DNA from: Erodium maritimum
Taxonomy: Eukaryota > Streptophyta > Magnoliopsida > Geraniales > Geraniaceae
Length of the DNA stretch: 64,000 bases
Direction: 5' to 3'
Assembly (NCBI GenBank): GCA_963921825.1
Contig: OY997588.1
Span: 133,393,203-133,457,202, forward strand
Shown here: piece by piece, positions 39,601 to 48,978 of the stretch
Numbering within the stretch: the stretch's first letter is position 1
How the letters are laid out: the number at the start of each line of letters is the position of its first letter
The notes under the pieces: generated by a model
Databases searched by the model: none
What the model was told of the DNA's origin: nothing
Seen by the model: the letters and a program-made list of their open reading frames with translations, nothing else
Made by a program: the position numbers and the translations under genes

Positions 39601-40876
39601 GGCATTGGTGTGGAGTAACTACACTGAAACAAATGAGTTTGAGCTGAGTTGGAAGTCTTTGATGGAAGAATTCCAACTACATGATCACACTTGGTTGTCC
39701 TCTATGTTTAAAATACGAGATAAGTGGATCCCTGCATACTTCCGAGGACTGAAAGTGGGTCTATTCCTTAGGACTACATCAAGATGAGAGAGCGAGAACA
39801 GTGCATTTGGTCAATTCACTAACATGTACCTTTATGATTGATAAAATGAATCATGTGTTATTGATAAATTATGAATTCTTAATTGATAAATATTTATGTT
39901 GAGACCATGTTGTTTGCTGATTCTATAATTTCCTGTGGTGATAAATGTTTAATGAAGAACTGATAAATTATGGAGTCCTGATTGATAAAATAACTTGTTT
40001 TCCAGGTGTCTTACGCTGGTTGAGTTCATGTGGCGTTTCGATACAGTCGTTGAAGGTCATAGACAGAAACAATTACAGCTGGACTTCCAATCAAGCACCT
40101 TAGCTCCAAACTTCTTGTTATTATCTGAAATTGAGAAGGACGCTTGGAGGATTTACAGCCGCTCAATCTTCGACATCATAAAGAAAAGTGTGGTGGGAAA
40201 AACCATCAGGTGTGGGATCAAAATTTGTGTTGAAGAGGATGGAAAGAAGGTATATAACATCGCAAACAAACATGGGAACAAGACGTTTGTTGTTGTGCAA
40301 AGCTTACCTGGGAACCATTGCACATGCTCTTGCATGAGATTTGAAGGATTTGGCATCCCTTGTATGCATATTTTCTTGGCTTTGCAAGCATCTATGGTTG
40401 ATCAAATACCGGAGAGCTTGATCACGCAAAGATGGACAAAGGATGTACGCAAGAATGCTGAAAACTCTAGAGATTCTGAAGAATTACAACCATCTGCCTA
40501 TGGTGAGTGTAAGCAAATTATATCAGACATATGCTCGATGCTTCAGTCTTGTGTCCTCCATCCAGCAGTGAACGCTGCAAAGTTGAATGAACTTGTAGAA
40601 CAAGTAAAGGACTTCAAGAAGCAACTGAATGATGATGAAGCTGATGATTTTGAATCAAGCACAACGCATGAACTTCAGACTTTAACAGGGCTTTCTAAAC
40701 CTTCACAAGTTATTGTCAAGCTCCCACAACAATCAAGGACAAAAGGCTGTGGAAAGAGAATACAATCAGGGATGGAAAAGTCCATAGAAGAAGCTAAGAA
40801 AAGGAAGCGCACTTGCAAGGTTTGTGGTGAACCAGGACATGACATTAGGAAATGTCCCCAGAATAACAAAGAATGA
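36605..40876 (+). pseudogene. FAR1/FHY3-type MULE transposase, interrupted
   Basis: Exon parts: 36605-37185 and 38741-38999 (one exon, split by the solo LTR), 39196-39457, 39554-39825 and 40006-40876; about 745 codons, normal for the family. Order: acidic N-terminus; FAR1 DNA-binding zinc domain (FSSLEEGIIFYQTHALNCGF, later the HNHPL end); MULE DDE domain with first Asp in FDSTYRSNRY, second in FITDQDPAM, and C/H block CLCMWHIMQKLP; SWIM zinc finger (CTCSCMRFEGFGIPCMHIF); C-terminal zinc knuckle (CKVCGEPGHDIRKC). Lesions: one extra T in the T-run near 36854-36860 shifts the frame after the FAR1 start, and codon 39785-39787 is TGA where relatives have Ser (TTSRSESEN context). The reading frame matches on both sides of the LTR insertion. 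Role: binds and cuts the element's ends. FAR1/FHY3 light-signalling factors were domesticated from this family. Confidence 0.9.
37186..38735 (-). mobile_element. solo LTR inserted in the MULE transposase gene (fossil)
   Basis: 1,550 bp, with ends TGACGCCC...CTACATCA on the plus strand (TGATGTAG...GGGCGTCA on minus). A perfect 5-bp duplication, gggtc, lies at 37181-37185 and 38736-38740. On the minus strand the sequence after the middle looks like a transcribed leader. The element is from a different LTR family than the chromovirus. The nested piece at about 59555-60707 belongs to the same family. Contains a run of CCGGAATG-type units at 38295-38405. No internal genes remain. Confidence 0.9.
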
Positions 40877-41669
40877 AGTGATAAATCTTTTAGTTCTGTT
40901 GATAAACTGTGTTCAAAATGTTGATAATAGGTGTGTTTCTTACTACTGACTCTGTCAGGTTCACAACCTGTGCAACGTTCAAACTTTATTGATAAATTCT
41001 TCAAGTAGTATTGGTAAAGTCTATTTCTAAGGTTGATAAAAAGAATATTATTCTTACTTATGTCTGTCTGTGTGGTGCAGAACAGTTGATAATTCCCACT
41101 GGATTAGACATGATAAATCTGTTCAAGCAGTTGTTAATGTCTTCAGACATGTATGATAAAAGTCAACTTCAAATCATAATTAACTCTGGATATAAAATAT
41201 ATCCAGATGAACTGATAATACCTGAGAAACTAGTTGATAAAGCAAGTTATTTAGTTGATAAATCTGTTCACGCAGTTGATAATATCTGAACACATGTATA
41301 ATAAAATCAACTTCAATCCAGATGAACTGTTAATGCATGAAAAAAAAAGTTGACAAACACAAACACATACAGTTGATAAACCCAGTTGTCAGATCTGATA
41401 AGGCATTAAACCTTTCAGGATCATTCTTGTCCACAAAAAAACTTAACACATGTATGTACATTTCATACAACCTGTTTCCACCCATAAAACTAAAGTGATC
41501 ACAAAGTCATTACACCTTCACCAAAATATAAACCACAACACACAACATTGTTTTTGTCATCTACCAAGTACTACCCGGTTCTTTCCAAAGAACCTGAAGA
41601 TACTCCATCGTCTTTAGTTTGTTCCTTCATCTGGCAATAACTCTTAATCCTTGTCTCATTAATTATCAT
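40877..41669. other. spacer between the converging MULE genes
   Basis: Holds about 15 TGATAA motifs to 41400 and a ~140-bp-spaced duplication (CTGTTCAAGCAGTTGTTAATG at 41119 against CTGTTCACGCAGTTGATAATA at 41265, each followed by an AAATCAACTTCAAATC-like block and CCAGATGAACTG). The 92-codon open frame at 41011-41289 follows this repeat and has no recognisable domain. 41400-41660 shows nothing further. Confidence 0.6.
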
Positions 41670-44600
41670 TCATGTGCTGCTTGGGTATGTGCAGAGCTTC
41701 ATGAGATAGCGATGCCTCAGGTTTGCTATTTGATCAGCCTATATGCACACAACAAAAAACCAAAACTAGTTAAATCCGTAGCAACAAAATATACGAAAAG
41801 ACCAACAACATATACAAAAATATGATCTTACATTGTTTTTTAACATTGGATACCCCCAGGCACTGCCGCTCTGACCCATATATCGTTCCATGTGGAACAT
41901 ACAATACACACCGCAGTCGATCTTGTTGGCGTTGCTGCTCCAGTCTATCTTCAGACACCTTGCACTTGCATTTTTAATTTTCACCGAGAGTGTAGCGTCA
42001 TGCTTTTCCAGAAATGCAGAAATCATATTCTTTTGCCGATTATAGAAAACATACACATATTAGAACCTAAAAAGGTGCATAATTTAATAACTAAATTACA
42101 TATATACTTACCAAATTGGTAATTCTGTTGCCATATTTGGACCTAAAGTTCGACCCCTCCAAATTATCAATTATAGAAATACTAGGTTTCTTCATATTGA
42201 TGCACACCAAGTAATAATGATTGCATGCATGAATTGGGAAAAACACCTGTAGTTGATAAATGAACCATACCAATGTGGTTACACACATGCACAAAACTAT
42301 AAGTATAGATAGACCAAAAAAATAGAGGGAGATTTATTACCAAATCAGTGGCAGTGATATCCACATGCGGGTACATACCCAACTCGATTTCAATTTGTTC
42401 AGCCCAACTTCCACTCTTTGAATCGGTTAACCCAACCTAACAATAAAAGGGATGCACAATGTTATACAAATTCCAACATTACTCTTATTAAAGAGACAAC
42501 AACTTACACTTGCATATGGTGTGAAAAAAAAAACCTCGAAGGTTCGTCTGGTGTTCTCTTATCTTCGACGCAATTAAGATAAGCTGCCTATCCAATAAGG
42601 ACACCCATCTTCAATTCCGACCCCACTCTCATAGTGCACAGATCCTTTCTCATCACCCCTAGATCACCATCCATTACCTCAAACACCATATCCCTGCAAA
42701 AAAACACATTTGCATATAACTTGACAGTATTGATAAAATGTCCAGATGAGTTGATAAATCAGTTCAGGATTGGTTGATAAATTTGTCAAAGATAGGATAA
42801 CAAAATCTAAAATTAAAGTTGATAAACCTAAATAACAACATTGATAAAATGTTCAGATAACATTGATAAAAAATGTACAGACATATTAAAAAGGCAATAT
42901 TTCATAAAAATGAGTTATGGTTAATAAAATAAAACACAGAGTTGATAAACCTACAAGACAATATTGATAAAAATAAATTAAAAGAAAGGCTAGCACAATA
43001 CCAGTCATCTCCCCGCTTATCGTTAAGAAGCCACTCCATCCACATTTTCTCTTCTTCAGTTAATGGAGAATCCACATCTGTCATTCTTGTGTCTGACATT
43101 TCCACTGCAACTTCCTTCCTTGTTGGCCTTGTCTTTGTACTTCCGGATGATCTCCTGGATGATCTCTCTTGTTTCTTCTATTTACCCTTCTTTCCGCTAG
43201 CTACATCTTCACATACTGCAATTCCTTCATTGATTACTGGCCTTTTCTCAATACTTCCAGCCGTTCTCTCCTGTTCTTTTTCTTTGCCCTTGTCTAAACT
43301 GAGCAAACCTTCACACGCTTCTCTCCATATCTCACTAACTTCCTCAAGCCCTAGGCTGAGTGTTGGCATGCCACGACCTTCTATCTCCACTCCATTAACC
43401 TCTTCCTCAACTCTCTCAACTTCCTCAACCCTCGCATTAACATCATCTACAACTTGTTCTCCTACATCAACAGCTCCGCCCTGTTCACTAACACTGTCCC
43501 CTCCTAACCCCGCATCAACATCTTTTCCTAACTCTGCCACCTCTTCCACTATCTCCTCACTCACGTTGTTATTTTCTACCCCAACACAATCAGTTTCAAC
43601 AGTCTCTCTCTCTCTTGCAACATGTTGACCACTACTCTGACTGGTCACTTTAGTCGCAGCCTTCATCGCTGCTTCAAATGCTTTGATAACGTCTGGATGG
43701 TTAAAAAAACGGTCCTATCAGGACTCTTCAATATCATGCTCAGGTTGAGCCCCCAACATCTTGTTGACAGCATCGTGCAGTCTCCTAACAGTGACGGTAT
43801 CAGAGAAGTTTGAAATGGCATTTCTAATGGTTTCCTTGAAAGCCACAAAGCATTCAGCAAGCTGTAATGCTTGATTCGCCAAGTTTACAATGCATTCCTA
43901 CAAAAGTTTCAACAAAAAAATGTCAGCGTTAACACAAAAATCATCAATTTCAAACACAAAGTATTTTGATTATACCTCTTGTTGTACTCCGGGAATGACA
44001 TTATCTATTTCCTTCGGCACGTACGGGTCTTTCTCGATATAACCTTCCCCGAACGAGGCATACTTCAATTCAAGAAGCTCCCGATTTTTCAAATGCTCAC
44101 TTGTCCAACCTATAACAGATGGTTGGGCCCTATCGACAGTTCTTTTCTCTAGAACTACACGATCGACATAGTAAAGCTGCACAACACCAAAAAAAAAAGA
44201 ACATGTGACTTCTGCTAGTGATAAAACCATGAAACAGATATGATAAAACATGGGTTAACATTGATAAAAAGGGTGAGATCAGAAAATAAAACATGTGACT
44301 TCTGGCAGTGATAACATCACTTAACTGAGATGATAAAAATCAGTTCTGTGATGATAAAACACACAGCCATGAAAAGGGAGGTCAGAACACAGAGATGATA
44401 AAAACATTGTTTAACAGTGATAACATCATTTAACTGAGATGATAAAAATCAGTTCTATGATGATAAAACACACAACCATGAAAAGGGAGATCAGAAACAG
44501 AGATGATAAAAACATGTTTAACAGTGATAATATCATATAACTGAGATGATAAAAATCAGTTTTATAATGATAAAAACACAAAATGAAAGGGAGATCAGAA

Positions 44601-45719
44601 AAAAAAGACAGACTAACCATAAAAAAAGTCATTGGACCGACATAATACTTCTCTCCGGTAACTGATTTCTCCCACTTCTTTTGGCTTTCAAGGAAGCCAT
44701 CAATAACATATGAACACCAGTTGTACTCCGCAATAGTATCTGGATCCTCAATTCCATACAAGACTGCGTGATTCACATAGCTCCTACTTATGCCTTCTAC
44801 CATCAGTGTAGAGAATAAGACCAGAAAATTCCATTTGAACATTGCATATCTTCCCCTTTGATTCTTCATTTTATCGATCACATTTCCCATCGTCACATGA
44901 AACACCGAATTCGCCTTCTCGAACTGCTCAAACCACCGCTCAACAACTGGACAATTCTCAGTCCGCCTTGCAACAATTGGACGCCCCCCGAGGGGGATCC
45001 CCAATGTCTCCCAGACATTTACATCGCTGACATGTAAAAACTTGTCCTGCCCAAGTTTCAGACACCTACTACCAGTATGGAAATTACTCGCAAGAAAAAA
45101 CCCCAAGGCTTGGGGTAATTCCTTCACTCGCAGCTGAAAAAGGCTAGAAAACCCCATCTCAAAGATAGCCACCCTCTGATCATCTGTCACACTCTCTAGG
45201 AAATTTACCAGGGATTTTGGTGATGTCCTGATCTTCAACCTTCGAACACCATCCCCCCTAGAAACCACAAGCTCTTTCTTGCTCTTCTTTGTCGGTGGAA
45301 TTGCAACATCTTCACCCTTTCCCAGCCCCCTCTTCTTCACAGGGACGACATCAAGTTCCATCGATGGAGCCGCTCCTACATTATCTTCAGCATTAGGAGG
45401 TGGTGGAGTTGATGAACCTTGCCCCACATTATCTTCAGCATTGGGAGCGGTTGGAGTTGACGAACCTTGTCCTATGTCTTTTCCTGTTTGACTACGAGTG
45501 ACTACCGCTGATGAAACCTCTCCTGCTGGATTGGGAGGAACTTTGATCTTGACAGTGAGCTTTTTGGCTTTCCCTGTACACATAAAAATCATAAAAATCA
45601 ACTGAATAATCATCACAAACACCAAGATAAAAAAACAATGTTTAAATAATTCAAAACCCTTTACCTGGAATCATATCCTTCAGCAGCATTGAATCATTAT
45701 TCTCATTAATCTTCACCAT
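41670..45719 (-). pseudogene. ULP1/C48 SUMO-protease-like gene of the MULE, interrupted
   Basis: Exons on minus: 45719-45665, 45573-44618, 44176-43976, 43897-43002, 42693-42510, 42436-42341, 42246-42112, about 42045-41832 and 41738-41670 (stop 41672-41670); roughly 930 codons. The N-terminal half has the SPKSLVNFLESVTDDQ...IFEMGFSSLF...DVNVWETLGIPLGG block common in ULP1-bearing plant transposon proteins, then an acidic/glutamate-rich middle. The C-terminal half is a C48 cysteine protease: His in NHYYLVCIN, Asp in SISIIDNLEG, Cys in KIDCGVYCMFHMERYM. The catalytic triad is thus kept. Lesions: adjacent in-frame TGA and TAG near 43724-43719, TAG near 43181, and TAG near 42590; the phase into the eighth exon is unclear. 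Such proteins may remove SUMO from host or transposon proteins. Its role in transposition is not established. Confidence 0.85.
44300..44600 (+). repeat. ~110-bp tandem repeat in ULP gene intron 2
   Basis: Three units starting near 44303, 44415 and 44521 share CAGTGATAACATCA(C/T)TTAACTGAG, GATGATAAAAATCAGTTCT and CATGAAAAGGGAG. Each unit holds about four TGATAA motifs in plus orientation although the host gene is on minus. Confidence 0.85.
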
Positions 45720-46814
45720 TTTCTGAAAACAAAACACATTGATACACAAAAAGTGAGCAATCAAAGCTTAGAGTGACTGATAAAATACATGAACACATGT
45801 GATAAACTGTGAATTCAGAGTTGATAAAATACATAGATGACAGACAATCATTCATACACAAAAGGTAAAAGCAATCAACTTACAACTTGATAAATTACAT
45901 GCAAGCAAGTTATAACATGTGAAGACACAGTTGATAAAACAGATATATGACAGAACAATCATTTATCCACGAAAAGTGAGCATCATACTTATAAAAGTTC
46001 TTGATAAATTACATGCACTCTGTTGATAAATGTACAGACATAGTTGATAGAACACATAAGACGGAACACACAAATCTACATAGTTTCAAACAACTAACAC
46101 TGACCATGCAGATGATAAATCATGACATGCAATTGATAAAAATGACGTCCAATGTTGATAACATAGATTTAACCACCTGTAAGCAACCAAAGCCTATGTG
46201 TAATCGATAGATCACATAATATACTTGATAAAAATCAAGAAAAGTTGACAAACATAGAAAAACATATCACAACCAAAGACACATTCACTCAAACATGCAT
46301 CAAAACACTAAAAACAGAGTGCATGCAACTTCAAATATGTTCTTCCTCTCTAAATCGCACAAATAAACATTCAGAAGCAACTAAATCAAGTATCGAGCGC
46401 AAAAATTAGGTCAAAAATCGACTGTTCTTAACAAAAAATCCCTAAAATCAGTAACACCCACAGCAGCCAAAATAAACTTAAAATCAAAGGAATCAGAGCA
46501 ACAAACCTTCAGTAGAACTCGAAATACGCTTCGATTTCACACGATTTGCTTCAACCTTCAACCACGCGCAACAAATCTGGAGGACGAACACAGAGAGAAA
46601 AGGAGCGAAGAAGACGAACCGAGAGAAAAAACTGAGGGAGTCGATTGCATGAGACGGTTGCTATTTAGTGTGTGTAAGGAGAGATATAAAATTACCCCTA
46701 AACCCTCACCAACACAGCGATATTACAAAAATGCCACCGAAACTGCTGTTTTTTTTCAACAATTGAGTCAACAAGTCAACTGTTCAACTTTGCATCTAAG
46801 CCATCCATTCTTGA

Positions 46815-46881
46815 GATGGATGGCTCAGATTGGTTCTCACAGTTCCTATCTTAAGAGGTGGTTCTCACCAGATTTCTCCTC
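46815..46881 (-). repeat. MULE right terminal inverted repeat
   Basis: Complement of the left repeat. A short palindromic pair (CCATCCATTCTTGAGATGGATGG, split as CCATCC / GGATGG arms) lies at its inner edge, 46801-46823. Confidence 0.9.
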
Positions 46882-46968
46882 TTGGATGTAGTATTAAAAT
46901 GTCAATATATCAAATTGGGAGATTAATTATAAGGGATAGTTTCAATTTGTTATCTTAAAATATTCTTG

Positions 46969-47997
46969 TTTTTTTTTGTAAACGGATAACGAGGAATTAT
47001 ATTATTAGTGTCAATCAAAACATATAAGTAGGGTTAGAATCTTTGGGAACCAGAATAAAATCGGGTCTCGCATAGGACACCCGAAGGTCTTAGATCCGTT
47101 GGAGTAGTCTAATTTCCATCTTGGATATAGATAAAAATTCCTACGTCCTACCTTGAACTGGTAAATAAAAATATTGAAAAAACATAAATAACATGCATCA
47201 AACTAAAACGAAATGAGGAGCAGAAAAAACAGCATGAACTCCTTAGGCAAACCAGGTCACAGTAGGTAGACCCGGTCCCAGGTCGTGAGGGGTAGGCTAC
47301 CAGCCATCTACCCTCGAGCTCTATGGTGACTCATGGTTCGTGACGAGGTTTTTTAGCAACCCTCGCTTGATTAGCGTCCTCTTCTTCCACATCAACAAGT
47401 CGGGTCGTGAGGGCTCTTGCAGTTGTAACGGTCGTGACAGGGACTATGATTATTTTGTCTTCGTCTGGATAATCTTCAAAGGATACACCCTAGTCGGTCA
47501 GAGATGACATCCACAACCCCTCGAGAAGTTGGAGGAACAGAGAGTGGTTGATTTGGCCCAGAAACGGTGCTCGGTTGGTAGATTCGATCGTGCATGGCGC
47601 GTCCGAAGGAAGGCAGCGCCTACGACAGAGGGACATGACTAAGGAGAGGTGGGGAGAACGGTTGGAGATCCGCTCGGGTAGAGCCCCAACGCATTAATGG
47701 AGTTGGCGAGACTTGGTTGGGCGATGGCGAACGATGAGGGGATGGGTGGGTAGACAAACCCACGGCGAGGCCTGAGAGGCTTGCCGATAGAGTTCTACGA
47801 GCGGATGAGACCAAATCGCCAATGGTTGCATCTACACGAGGGGGGAAAGAGGAAGAGCATCCAAAAAGGCCATGGAAACGTGGAGGCGTGCAACGACTGC
47901 GAAAAGGAGAGGGGGGGGGGGGGGGGGAGAAACCCTATTTTGAGGGTCTCTTAGACTTGTTTTTCTAGAAATTTGATTCGTTTTTTTATCGAGTCCC
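46969..47997 (-). mobile_element. non-autonomous L1-like retroposon, ~1.03 kb
   Basis: An 11-bp target duplication, aaatattcttg (46958-46968 and 47998-48008), flanks a T-run and GTAAACGGATAACGAGG at the left edge (complement of the 3' tail). The right end is the GC-rich 5' leader with a long G-run at about 47912-47927. Block CTAATTTCCATCTT (47109) is also in the 10.46-kb copy. No protein domain recognised. Confidence 0.75.
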
Positions 47998-48008
47998 AAA
48001 TATTCTTG

Positions 48009-48973
48009 TTTTTTAAAATCATTATTTTAGTCAGTATTTTTTTTTCTCTTGCTATCCTAATGATACAAATTTTTCAAGATACTATTTTCTATCTAAATTT
48101 GACAAAATATCCCTCAACTTAAACAACGGATAATATCAGCTTACTACCCTAAAACATTTCGTTTTTCAAATCACTACCGTAGCCTATTTTTTTCTCGCTA
48201 CCCCAACGACAATTTTTTTCAAACTACTCTTTATTGTCCGTTTTTGGACAAAAAATTGTCACGTGTCTGACACATAACTCTATTTTCCCGGAAAAAAAAT
48301 GCCAAAATGCCCTCACACCATAAATATGATTATTAACTAAAATTGAAATAAAGAAATAACAAAACCTCTCTCGCGAGGTGCTATTCATCTCCCTTTTCTC
48401 GAAACCCTCTCGCAAGACCTCAAGTTTGAGACCGACCTTGTGTGTCTCTTCTTTTCCAAGAGAAGAGTTCAATTAGTTTTAGTCTAGTTGAGGACGTAAA
48501 TTCTGAGGTCACTGAACTTAATGTCCCTGAAGGTTCTATTTCTGATGAACGAATTTTACCTAAATGTTTCTCAAAGTTTCAATTTAGAAGATATGAAGAT
48601 TCGTATTAATAAAAATAAATTATTCAAATGACATGTTTTAAAAAGTTGAAAATTACTAAAGAGGGTTATTAAAATTTCATTCTTTTTTAGCTATGAAAAT
48701 TCAATAGCATGATTTTAAAAATTGACTATTAATGAGGTATTATTGAATTTTTACGTGTTTTTGACGGAATATTAACACCATGGAGTAATTTGGTAAAATA
48801 TCTTTGGGTAGAGAAAAGAAATAAAGGTTAAGGGGATATACACCTCAAGCGAGGCTTGCTATGCAATCTCGCCAAACCAAATGAAGCGTTGGATGAGCAA
48901 CGGGGTGTGTATGTGGATACACACCTCGCCCTATAAAGTTCGGACCTTTACCAACACTCTGATTCTCGTATTC
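48009..48973. other. intergenic, nothing recognised
   Basis: AT-rich sequence between the retroposon and the chromovirus. A few stretches (CTACCCTAA..., TTTTTTTC) recall ends of Mutator-type MITEs, but no paired termini were found. No gene seen. Confidence 0.4.
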
Positions 48974-48978
48974 CCTAG

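Larger units (their letters stand above)
36020..46240 (+). repeat. same-strand TTGATAAA-like motif array across MULE non-coding DNA
   Basis: By eye about 80 copies of the core TGATAA, mostly within (G/A)TTGATAAA or (A/G)TGATAAAA, lie in the 5' region (about 20 in 36040-36580), the transposase introns (39000-39190, 39480-39500, 39830-40000), the zone between the two genes (40880-41400) and the introns and 5' region of the ULP gene (42720-42970, 44210-44580, 45770-46240). Nearly every copy reads in the plus orientation, including those around the minus-strand gene. Coding exons have almost none (one exception near 43685). Outside the MULE the motif is sparse. Even spacing of tens of bases suggests a binding-site array; function is inferred. 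Confidence 0.8.
35404..46881. mobile_element. Mutator-like element (MULE) with FAR1-type transposase and ULP1-like protease genes
   Basis: The element is 11,478 bp, of which about 1,555 bp are a later solo LTR plus its duplication. A perfect 10-bp target duplication, ttggatgtag, lies at 35394-35403 and 46882-46891. The ends form terminal inverted repeats (GAGGCGAAATCAGCTGAGAA on the left; GAGGAGAAATCTGGTGAGAA on the right complement) alignable over about 66 bp. Two converging genes fill it: a FAR1/FHY3-like transposase (plus, 36605-40876) and a ULP1/C48 protease-like gene (minus, 41670-45719). MULEs that carry ULP1-like genes are known in plants (for example the KAONASHI group), as are FAR1-type transposases. 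Both genes carry stops or frameshifts, so this copy is no longer autonomous, yet its ends look usable in trans. The non-coding parts are filled with a same-strand TGATAA motif. Confidence 0.93.

Noticed and set aside
41011-41289. 92-codon frame between the MULE genes as a third gene
   Set aside because: Built largely from a duplicated block and TGATAA motifs. No domain, splice link or codon bias supports it.
36020-46240. TGATAA motifs as tandem stop codons that guard against intron retention
   Set aside because: TGA-TAA would act only on the plus strand and in one frame. The motif keeps plus orientation in the minus-strand gene and in intergenic DNA, where that would do nothing.
36020-46240. 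CRISPR-like array from the regular short repeats
   Set aside because: The motif is short, spacing is irregular, it lies inside a plant transposon, and there are no Cas genes.
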